Source: Wandonia haliotis
Lineage (GTDB): Bacteria > Bacteroidota > Bacteroidia > Flavobacteriales_D > Crocinitomicaceae
DNA length: 64,000 nt
Direction: 5' to 3'
NCBI RefSeq assembly: GCF_039523435.1
Contig: NZ_BAAAFH010000001.1
Location: 1 to 64,000 of the forward strand
A model generated the notes under the pieces. The model was not told where the DNA came from. It worked only from the letters and a program-made list of their open reading frames with translations, and searched no databases. A program made the translations under genes and the position numbers. Positions 17,048 through 23,984 of this stretch are shown one piece after another. The first letter of the stretch is position 1; each line of letters starts with the position of its first letter.

Positions 17048-17761
17048 ATGGACACACAAATTATAACCCTATCATCAGGAAGAGGCCCGGCAGAGTGCTG
17101 CTGGGTCGTTTCCCAGGTTCTGAAGCAAATACTGATCGAAATCAGGAGTATGGGCTATACCTATCACATTATTGACGAACAACAAGGAGACCTACCGGGG
17201 ACGTATCACTCAGTAAGCCTGTCTGTTGCCGGAAATGAATTGATTCATTTGCAGAAATCATGGGAAGGAACAATCCAGTGGACCGGAACCTCTATGTACC
17301 GCAAACATCATAAACGAAAAAACTGGTTTGTAGCCGTACAATTCAGAAAAAATACTGATTTGTTAAGTATTGATTTGAATCAGTTAAAATTTCAAACCAT
17401 GCGAAGCGGAGGAAAAGGCGGTCAACATGTTAATAAAGTCAGTACCGCCGTTCGTGTTACCCACACTCCTACCGGAATCAGTGTTACCAGTAGCACGCAT
17501 CGTTCCCAGTTACAAAATAAAAAACTGGCATTGCAAAAGCTGCAATTAAAATTGGAGGAGCAGCAACTGGAAGAAGCGGGGAAACAAGCTAGTAGGAACT
17601 GGCAGGAGAAAATTGAAATTGAAAGAGGAAATCCCATCAGAGTGTTTAGTAGCCTACAATTCAAGGATTCGGCAAATAAAAACAATAAACAGTTTGGCTC
17701 CCGAAGACAGCTACTAAAACAGGATTTACGAACAAGATTAAACGAAACCAAAGATGAATAA
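17048..17761 (+). CDS. prfH: PrfH, release-factor homologue acting with RtcB
   Basis: A 237-residue class I release-factor homologue. The opening LSSGRGPAECCWVVSQVL and the catalytic loop GGKGGQHVNKVSTAVRVTH (the GGQ motif) identify PrfH. The codon-recognition domain of RF1/RF2 is absent and the C-terminus is Lys/Arg-rich. PrfH recognises ribosomes cleaved in the decoding centre, releases the stalled peptide and exposes the ends for RtcB2 (established for the RtcB2-PrfH pair). The frame is open to an ATG at 16997 inside rtcB. ATG 17048 gives the conserved N-terminus and is preferred. It overlaps the next gene by 8 nt. Confidence 0.93.
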   Translation: MDTQIITLSSGRGPAECCWVVSQVLKQILIEIRSMGYTYHIIDEQQGDLPGTYHSVSLSVAGNELIHLQKSWEGTIQWTGTSMYRKHHKRKNWFVAVQFRKNTDLLSIDLNQLKFQTMRSGGKGGQHVNKVSTAVRVTHTPTGISVTSSTHRSQLQNKKLALQKLQLKLEEQQLEEAGKQASRNWQEKIEIERGNPIRVFSSLQFKDSANKNNKQFGSRRQLLKQDLRTRLNETKDE

Positions 17762-18275
17762 ATACCTTTTGGAGGCACTGGATGCTTACCCTTTTGATCT
17801 GGCGCAAGCTTTTGAAGCAATGGAATACGCCTTGAGTAGTGATAATCAATGTCCCCATACACTTTGTCTGTACGGAAGAATGTATGCAGAACAGCTACAG
17901 GACTACCCCAAAGCTATCAGTTATTTTGAAGAAGCACTTCAAAGTAATCTCTATGCCATTCAGGTCTATCCGTATTATATTAATGCGCTATTAAACTATG
18001 AAGAATTTGAAGCTGCAAAAAAATTAATTGACTTTGCCTTAGATGTAAAAGGTGCAGATAAAGGGGGACTTCTTCTTCTCAAAGCTTTGTATTTTGAGTA
18101 TAAAAAGGAGTACAACGAAGCCCTCAACACACTAAAAGAATCAGAATCATTTAGTTTTAATCAAGACTTCAAAAACTCGTTAAAAGAAGCTAAGACCAGG
18201 ATTGAAGAGAAAAAATCACCTCAAAAAGAAGTGAACAAAACGAAAAAAAAGAAGGTTACGAAAAAGAAATCATAA
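17754..18275 (+). CDS. TPR protein with lysine-rich tail, in the rtcB-prfH operon
   Basis: A 173-residue cytoplasmic protein with no signal peptide. Residues of about 1-140 are helical TPR-like repeats (SYFEEALQSN, KKLIDFALDV, EALNTLKESE). The tail is strongly basic (EEKKSPQKEVNKTKKKK and onward), which suggests RNA or ribosome binding. Its ATG overlaps the prfH stop region by 8 nt, so it is translationally coupled and probably works in the same RNA- or ribosome-repair process. No named family is recognised. Confidence 0.85.
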   Translation: MNKYLLEALDAYPFDLAQAFEAMEYALSSDNQCPHTLCLYGRMYAEQLQDYPKAISYFEEALQSNLYAIQVYPYYINALLNYEEFEAAKKLIDFALDVKGADKGGLLLLKALYFEYKKEYNEALNTLKESESFSFNQDFKNSLKEAKTRIEEKKSPQKEVNKTKKKKVTKKKS

Positions 18276-18355
18276 TTCTTTTTGGTTCTACGCAAAATAA
18301 TTGCGCACATCCAGTTAACCTTTGTCCTGTTCTTATATTCAACGATTCATAAATC

Positions 18356-18381
18356 CTCCGTCGGCAATAGGGCTGGCGGAG
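18356..18381 (+). promoter_or_regulatory. GC-rich hairpin just upstream of the second rtcB
   Basis: CTCCGTCGGC (18356-18365) pairs with GCTGGCGGAG (18372-18381) over 10 bp (two G-U pairs), with loop AATAGG. It ends 15 nt before the rtcB ATG. It is unusually GC-rich for its surroundings and lacks a T-run. It may mark an mRNA processing or stability boundary or a translational control element. Confidence 0.5.
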
Positions 18382-18396
18382 TAAAAAAGAAAAAAA

Positions 18397-19767
18397 ATGA
18401 AAACAGACGGAAATACATTAATCGAATTAGGGTATCAACCAGGAAAATGGTTTGGAGAAGCATTGGATTATATCAACACACATAAACTGGAGGGAGAAAA
18501 ACTACTTCATTATCTGGATCAGTTTAAATTACCTGAACCGCTGGCTTTGAAAAAACAAGCAACAGCATTCTCTGTTAATATCCGTGCTGAACATGAATCA
18601 GAGATCGAAAACGTTTCTCAGGTGATCTCTACTATGAATGAATTAATGAAAACTCCGACACTTGTAGGTGGGACGATTATGCCGGATGCCTGCCCTACCG
18701 GAGCAATCGGACAAATCCCAGTAGGAGGCGTTGCTGTCGCAAAAAATGCGATTCATCCGGGAATGCACAGTGCAGACATTTGTTGTTCGGTTATGTTGAC
18801 AGATTATGGAAAAACAGATCCTAAACACATTCTTGATATAGCACACACCTCCACTCACTTTGGTCCCGGAGGTAGATTAAGAGGAAAACAATTTCCACTT
18901 CCTACTGTATTAAAAGAGCAGTTTATGTCAAACCCATTTCTACAATCCGATCGAATGCTATCATTAGCTCAAGAACATATGGGAACACAGGGTGATGGAA
19001 ACCACTTTCTGTATGTTGGTCGTTTAAAGTCTACCGGAAATACGGTTGTTGTGACGCATCATGGTTCACGTGCTCCCGGAGCGTTGCTCTATAATCAGGG
19101 GATGAAAATAGCTGAGAAGTTCAGACAGGACTTGTCTCCTGAAACACTAAAGCAAAATGCGTGGATTCCGTTTGATACCGAAGAAGGTAAAAACTATTGG
19201 GAGGCCTTACAGATCATTCGTGAATGGACCAAACAGAATCATACAACCATCCATGAGTTGGTTACCACCGGAGCGGGGGCCTCTGTTACTAATAGATTTT
19301 GGAATGAACACAACTTTGTATTCAAAGACGAAGATCTGTTTTATCATGCGAAAGGAGCAACACCGTTGGATACCAAATTTATGAATGACGTTACAGGTCC
19401 ACGATTAATTCCACTAAATATGTCTGAACCTGTATTGATTGTTGATGGAGAAACAACGGGGAATAATCTCGGTTTTGCGCCACATGGAGCAGGGAGAAAC
19501 ATCAGTAGGACACAGCACCGGAAAAACAAAGCTCATAAAACAAACGAAGAAGTATTTTATGAGGAAACAGAAGGTTTAGATGTTCGTTTTTTCTCCAATG
19601 AGATTGACGTTACCGAACTTCCGAGTGCATATAAAAATGCCGAAAACGTTAGAAACCAAATGAAGGAGTTTGGTCTTGGAAATGTGATTGATGAAGTAGA
19701 ACCGTATGGGTGTATTATGGCAGGTGACTGGCAAAAAAATGCTCCTTGGAAAAAACGAAAGAAGTGA
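18397..19767 (+). CDS. Divergent second RtcB family RNA ligase
   Basis: A 456-residue RtcB homologue clearly distinct from the first copy. Catalytic ligands persist: Asp127 and Cys130 in SADICCSVM, His203 in GDGNHFLYVG, His222 in THHGSRAPG, His305 in NEHNF, and the nucleotidyl-accepting His363 in PHGAGRN. The usual MPDAHGGYG reads MPDACPTG, and GVDIGCR reads SADICCS, so it belongs to a different RtcB subgroup. Substrate preference may therefore differ, for example tRNA or tRNA-like RNA. It lies 121 bp after the TPR gene and just upstream of tRNA-like elements and a slipin gene. Confidence 0.92.
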   Translation: MKTDGNTLIELGYQPGKWFGEALDYINTHKLEGEKLLHYLDQFKLPEPLALKKQATAFSVNIRAEHESEIENVSQVISTMNELMKTPTLVGGTIMPDACPTGAIGQIPVGGVAVAKNAIHPGMHSADICCSVMLTDYGKTDPKHILDIAHTSTHFGPGGRLRGKQFPLPTVLKEQFMSNPFLQSDRMLSLAQEHMGTQGDGNHFLYVGRLKSTGNTVVVTHHGSRAPGALLYNQGMKIAEKFRQDLSPETLKQNAWIPFDTEEGKNYWEALQIIREWTKQNHTTIHELVTTGAGASVTNRFWNEHNFVFKDEDLFYHAKGATPLDTKFMNDVTGPRLIPLNMSEPVLIVDGETTGNNLGFAPHGAGRNISRTQHRKNKAHKTNEEVFYEETEGLDVRFFSNEIDVTELPSAYKNAENVRNQMKEFGLGNVIDEVEPYGCIMAGDWQKNAPWKKRKK

Positions 19768-19937
19768 ACACTTCACACGACAATAAAACAATCGTTCTTT
19801 AAAATATTGTGTCACAACACAAAAGAAGTTGAATAGGTTACCGTATAAGTCCCCGATTCTGGTTTCTGAATAACCAAATAGTCTGATTCAGCATTGCTGC
19901 TTCAGGTGCTACTTACACTTTAACCATCAACACCTAT

Positions 19938-20006
19938 AGCTATATGTTGAAGGTTCGAGTCCTTCCTGACCAAAAGGTTAGTATCTCAATTGGTAGAGAA
20001 ATAGCT
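19938..20006 (+). ncRNA. Circularly permuted tRNA-like element, unit 1
   Basis: Order of parts is 3' half, AAAA, 5' half. The closing stem AGCTAT (19938-19943) / ATAGCT (20001-20006) takes the place of the anticodon stem. A 5-nt variable loop (19944-19948) follows, then a T-arm with 5-bp stem GAAGG/CCTTC and loop TTCGAGT (19949-19965). The acceptor strand CTGACC (19966-19971), tetraloop AAAA and GGTTAG (19976-19981) give 6 bp. T8-A9 (19982-19983), a 4-bp D-stem TCTC/GAGA with loop AATTGGTA (19984-19999) and one nucleotide for position 26 complete the tRNA core. Every spacing matches tRNA although the order is permuted. Confidence 0.8.
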
Positions 20007-20081
20007 TGAATTGTGTGGGTTCGAGCCCCACTCTGCAAAAGCGGATAGCTCAATTGGTAGAGCGCTGAATAGTGGATTCAG
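20006..20081 (+). ncRNA. Circularly permuted tRNA-like element, unit 2
   Basis: T-arm GTGGG/CCCAC with loop TTCGAGC (20015-20031); acceptor strand TCTGC (20032-20036), AAAA, and GCGGA (20041-20045) give 5 bp with one G-U. T-A linker (20046-20047); D-arm GCTC/GAGC with loop AATTGGTA (20048-20063). A closing stem TTGAAT (20006-20011) / ATTCAG (20076-20081) is possible. It competes with a local hairpin CTGAAT/ATTCAG (20065-20081). In a normal tRNA reading, that hairpin would be an anticodon arm with GTG (His) but without U33. No T-arm follows it, so it is not a standard tRNA-His. Confidence 0.72.
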
Positions 20082-20338
20082 TTTTCAAAAGAAGTTGATT
20101 ACTTCTAAAAATAATCACACGGGATGTTGTGACTTTTCAGTTTGTTCCTTTTTAGGACATGCAATCTGAAAATCGCCGGTTAAACAGGATATCGCCTTAA
20201 TAAAATTTCACCAATCTAATTTCATTTTTATTTGAGATAAGTAGCGTAAAATTGAATCAAGGCTTAATGTACGATCCGCAATTGACAGGTGAAAAGTTCA
20301 CAACATCTCTTGTTTGATAAACAATAAAAAAAGATAAC

Positions 20339-21433
20339 ATGAAAAGGGTAAAAATAAGCTCACTAAAAATTGGATTGATCTATAAAAATGAAAATTTTAA
20401 CCGGGTAACACTGGAAGGAAATCATTGGCTAGGTTTCAATGAGACAATTAGATCTTATGATCGATTAAAAATTTATGAAACTCTTCCTGATATGGAGCTG
20501 GTATCTAAGAACAAGGTATTCTCGGAAAATACTTGTGAAATTAATGTAAGAGAGAATGAAATAGCCTTGATCTTTGTTCGAAATCATTTTAATCAGGTAT
20601 TAACTACTGGGAGTTACTTTTACTTCAAGGGAAATACAGATATACAAGTACAGATTCATGATTTAAATTCTACAGAAGAAATTACTTCAATTGATACAGC
20701 CATATTGAGAAAACAATCCGTTATACATCATGTAGCAATTTACAAAGTAGAAAGCTATGAGAAAGGATTGTTATTTCAGAATGGAAAGTATATAAAAGAA
20801 CTTTCCGGAGGAAGTTTCGCTTACTGGTTAGGTTCAAAATCACTTGAATTATTAAAAATTGATTTGCGAAATACACAAATGGATATTTCAGGACAGGAGC
20901 TATTAACAAAAGATAAAGCAGCTGTACGCATAAATTTCCAATTAGAATATCGCGTAACTGACTGTTTTAAAGCTCTACTCGAAAACAAAGATTATTTGAA
21001 ACAACTCTACTCCAAAGGTCAGCTTGCCTTGCGCGAGTTTATAGGAACATTAACGCTAGATGAACTATTGGAATCAAAAGAAAAAGTTGCCACATCTGTT
21101 CTGGGGGCATTACAGCCAAGTACTGATGCACTTGGCGTTTCCATTACAGATGCCGGAATCAGAGACATCATACTTCCTGGTGAGGTACGAGAAATTATGA
21201 ATCAGGTTTTGATTGCAGAAAAAAGAGCTCAGGTTAATGTTATAGCCCGAAGAGAAGAAACTGCTTCCACCAGAACAATGTTAAACACAGCCAAACTAAT
21301 GGAAGAAAACGAAGTACTGATGAAACTAAAAGAAATGGAATACATTGAAAAAATAGCAGATAAAATTGGTGAGATCAAACTTTCGAGTGGAAGTGCAGTA
21401 ATTGATCAACTTGCAAAAATTCTCACCAAATAA
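20339..21433 (+). CDS. Slipin-family SPFH/band 7 protein
   Basis: A 364-residue member of the SPFH (stomatin/prohibitin/slipin) superfamily. The N-terminal 100 residues form a variable domain. The band 7 domain (about 130-310) carries VAIYKVESYEKGLLFQNGKY, DISGQELLTKDKAAVRINF and LALREFIGTLTLDELLESKE. A C-terminal helical segment with EKRAQVNVIARREETASTR drives oligomerisation. It has no clear transmembrane anchor. Slipins recur in rtc RNA-repair operons of other bacteria (comparative genomics, from memory), supporting a role with the RtcB proteins. It lies 205 bp beyond the tRNA-like region. Confidence 0.9.
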   Translation: MKRVKISSLKIGLIYKNENFNRVTLEGNHWLGFNETIRSYDRLKIYETLPDMELVSKNKVFSENTCEINVRENEIALIFVRNHFNQVLTTGSYFYFKGNTDIQVQIHDLNSTEEITSIDTAILRKQSVIHHVAIYKVESYEKGLLFQNGKYIKELSGGSFAYWLGSKSLELLKIDLRNTQMDISGQELLTKDKAAVRINFQLEYRVTDCFKALLENKDYLKQLYSKGQLALREFIGTLTLDELLESKEKVATSVLGALQPSTDALGVSITDAGIRDIILPGEVREIMNQVLIAEKRAQVNVIARREETASTRTMLNTAKLMEENEVLMKLKEMEYIEKIADKIGEIKLSSGSAVIDQLAKILTK

Positions 21434-21469
21434 GTACAATCAGTTTCCCTACAATCACCCTCATATCCC

Positions 21470-21504
21470 AAGACCTTGCAGACTTCTTTACTGCGAGGTC
21501 TTTT
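21470..21504 (+). terminator. Terminator of the slipin gene
   Basis: AAGACCTTGCAG (21470-21481) pairs with CTGCGAGGTCTT (21491-21502) over 12 bp including one G-U, with a 9-nt loop, followed by TT and a C. It marks the right end of the RNA-repair island. Confidence 0.75.
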
Positions 21505-21590
21505 CATTGATACACTTTTAGTAATTTAGCTCACTTTAGTATATAAAAACATTTGACAGAAGTATTCTTAAAAAATAACTATTAGAATAG

Positions 21591-23036
21591 ATGCTTTTTA
21601 ACTCTATAGATTTCGCTATTTTCTTACCCGTAGTTTTTGCACTTTACTGGTTAATTTCTGATGCTAATCTCAGACTACAAAACTTGTTAATTGTTGCTTC
21701 CAGTTACTTATTCTATGGTTGGTGGGACTGGCGGTTTCTCTCATTAATAATTTTCAGTACACTGATTGACTTCCTTATTGGAATTCAACTTAGGAAACAA
21801 AACAATATCTTGAAAAGGAAAATTCTATTATGGACAAGTATTTTGGTCAATCTGGGATTTTTAGGATTCTTTAAGTATTATAACTTCTTTTTAGAAAATT
21901 TCATTGCTTCTTTTTCATTTTTTGGGGTAAAAATAAGCGCTGAACCGCTTCACATAATACTTCCTGTTGGAATAAGCTTTTACACCTTTCAAACTCTTAG
22001 TTATACAATTGATGTGTATCGAAAAAAGCTTGAACCAACAAATGACTTAATCGCTTTTTCTGCTTTTGTGAGCTTTTTCCCTCAACTTGTTGCCGGTCCA
22101 ATAGAACGAGCCACACACTTATTACCTCAGTTCTATACACGCCGCATTTTCGATTATTCCAAAGCAACAGATGGTTTACGCCAAATTCTCTGGGGACTTT
22201 TTAAAAAAGTTGTAATAGCTGACAGTTGTGCAGAAATCGCAGACTATATTTTTACAAATTATGCAGACCTGAATAGTAGTACTTTAATTTTAGGTGCCTT
22301 GTTTTTCACCTTCCAAATCTATGGAGATTTTTCAGGGTATTCAGATATAGCAATTGGAACTGCTAGGCTTTTCGGGTTTGACCTCATGAAAAACTTTTCT
22401 TTCCCTTATTTCTCTAGAGACATAGCCGAATTTTGGAGAAGATGGCATATTTCATTATCCACATGGTTCAGAGATTATTTATACATCCCGTTAGGAGGAA
22501 GTAAAGGTGGAAAACTGATTCAAATTCGAAATACATTCATCATATTCATTGTAAGTGGGTTTTGGCATGGAGCCAACTGGACTTTCATTGTTTGGGGGGC
22601 TTTAAATGCTGTTTATTTTTTACCACTCCTGTTAACAAATACAAACAGAAGAAATTTAGAGACTGTAGCACAGGGAAAATATTTCCCTTCTATAAAAGAA
22701 CTATCTTCAATGTCTATAACATTTGTATTAACCGTTTTTTCATGGATATTTTTCAGGGCAGAAAATATAGATCATGCTCTTAATTACATTACCGGAATCT
22801 TCTCTACATCTGTTATGGAATATCCAAACCTTGAAAATTATGATTACCAGATCACCCTATTACTTCTCATTTTATTCTTGGTTACTGAATGGACTGGAAG
22901 AAACGGACAATATGCTTTGGAAAAATTAGGATTCAAGTGGCATAGATCCATAAGATATACAATGTATTACCTTCTTATTTTTTGTATTTTCTGGTTTAGC
23001 GGTAAAGAACAACAATTCATTTATTTTCAATTCTAA
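21591..23036 (+). CDS. MBOAT-family O-acyltransferase (AlgI/DltB-like)
   Basis: A 481-residue polytopic inner-membrane protein with about ten hydrophobic helices. It carries the MBOAT signatures SYLFYGWWDWRF, LPVGISFYTFQTLSYTIDVYR, FSGYSDIAIGTARLFG and the catalytic motif GFWHGANWTF with His326. Such proteins pass acyl groups, usually acetyl, across the membrane to extracytoplasmic glycans. The SGNH-like gene downstream starts 8 bp after its stop and probably completes the transfer, as in the AlgI/AlgX or PatA/PatB pairs. No polysaccharide genes are visible nearby, so the acceptor is unknown. Confidence 0.93.
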   Translation: MLFNSIDFAIFLPVVFALYWLISDANLRLQNLLIVASSYLFYGWWDWRFLSLIIFSTLIDFLIGIQLRKQNNILKRKILLWTSILVNLGFLGFFKYYNFFLENFIASFSFFGVKISAEPLHIILPVGISFYTFQTLSYTIDVYRKKLEPTNDLIAFSAFVSFFPQLVAGPIERATHLLPQFYTRRIFDYSKATDGLRQILWGLFKKVVIADSCAEIADYIFTNYADLNSSTLILGALFFTFQIYGDFSGYSDIAIGTARLFGFDLMKNFSFPYFSRDIAEFWRRWHISLSTWFRDYLYIPLGGSKGGKLIQIRNTFIIFIVSGFWHGANWTFIVWGALNAVYFLPLLLTNTNRRNLETVAQGKYFPSIKELSSMSITFVLTVFSWIFFRAENIDHALNYITGIFSTSVMEYPNLENYDYQITLLLLILFLVTEWTGRNGQYALEKLGFKWHRSIRYTMYYLLIFCIFWFSGKEQQFIYFQF

Positions 23037-23044
23037 CACAAGTG

Positions 23045-23938
23045 ATGCGACGATTTTTAAAGAAAACCCTATTTTTCCTTTTGTTACCAGTTCTTATACT
23101 AACAGTAGCATATAGTCTCTTTGCATACTATGTTAACAACACATCTACTGCTTACTATCTGGAACCAAATGTTTCAACTATTTACATAGGTGACTCGCAT
23201 ATTCAAAAAGCAATCAATGATAATATCATACCCAATAGTATTAATTTGGGACAACCTTCAGAATCTTTATACTTTTCGTATTTCAAACTCAGAATGTTTC
23301 TACAACATAATCCCTCTATAAAACAAGTCTATCTGGGTGTTGGTTACCATAACATATCGGAGTATTATGATCAATTTATATATGGTGATTTATCTGCATC
23401 TGTAACCCCTAAGTATTTTCATCTTTTACCTGCTAGTAAACAGGCTAAATTATTATTTTTAAGCGGTAAGAACATTACTCCTTTCATGAAAAGCATTATT
23501 AATGAGGGTGTGAAAATCATTTATCCCGACACAAATGGTCTCAACTTTAAAGGGAAATATCAAAATCTTTACGTAAAAAAAACTAAAGCTGTTGACTCCT
23601 CAATGAACAAACGTATACAGCACCAATATTACGATAATAATAGACTATACCCATTCTCTGAGCTCAACCTTTATTATCTGGATCAAATAAAAAAGCTTTG
23701 CGAATCCAAAAATGTAAAGCTAACAGCTCTAAATACTCCATTACACGACTACTATAAAAATAAAATCCCCAAAGTGTATCAAGAGAAATTACTTGAAATA
23801 CTTTCTAAAAGTAAAATTGATTATTTAGATCTTTCTGAACTTAAGCTGAATGAAAATTGTTACATACCAGATGGTGATCATGTTTCTGAATTAGGAGCTA
23901 AGATAGTATCGATCTACCTTAAGAGTATGTCTGACTAA
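23045..23938 (+). CDS. Membrane-anchored SGNH-like acyltransferase partner
   Basis: A 297-residue protein with one N-terminal membrane helix (about 8-30) followed by an extracytoplasmic domain. The nucleophile motif GDSH (49-52; Ser51) and the C-terminal DGDHVSELG (Asp and His) form the expected SGNH catalytic set. GTG 23042 is one codon upstream of the preferred ATG 23045. It lies directly after the MBOAT gene and probably receives the acyl group from it. The domain is a low-similarity member, so the exact reaction is inferred. Confidence 0.8.
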   Translation: MRRFLKKTLFFLLLPVLILTVAYSLFAYYVNNTSTAYYLEPNVSTIYIGDSHIQKAINDNIIPNSINLGQPSESLYFSYFKLRMFLQHNPSIKQVYLGVGYHNISEYYDQFIYGDLSASVTPKYFHLLPASKQAKLLFLSGKNITPFMKSIINEGVKIIYPDTNGLNFKGKYQNLYVKKTKAVDSSMNKRIQHQYYDNNRLYPFSELNLYYLDQIKKLCESKNVKLTALNTPLHDYYKNKIPKVYQEKLLEILSKSKIDYLDLSELKLNENCYIPDGDHVSELGAKIVSIYLKSMSD

Positions 23939-23984
23939 CTCACTTTCATTTCACAGATGAAGTAGACCTGCTTCAAAAACCCCA

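Larger units (their letters stand above)
19811..20133 (+). ncRNA. Candidate structured RNA enclosing two tRNA-like domains
   Basis: GTCACAACA (19811-19819) is perfectly complementary to TGTTGTGAC (20125-20133) and could close a transcript of about 320 nt containing both tRNA-like units. Inside are the hairpin arms GGTTA (19836-19840) / TAACC (19871-19875) and ATTCAGC (19886-19892), which is complementary to GCTGAAT (20064-20070). The 13-nt sequence CAAAAGAAGTTGA occurs at both 19820 and 20086, flanking the tRNA-like part. By analogy with bacterial Y RNAs, the long stem could bind a protein while the inner part mimics tRNA. Ends and expression are unproven. Confidence 0.5.

Noticed and set aside
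19976..20036. A normal tRNA made of the GGTTAG D-half and the following T-arm
   Set aside because: The ends GGTTAG and TCTGC do not pair, and the 15-nt middle cannot form an anticodon arm. The acceptor partners are found across the AAAA instead.
20041..20100. tRNA-His with anticodon GTG
   Set aside because: The 5' half looks like a tRNA, but U33 is replaced by A and no T-arm follows the anticodon-like hairpin.
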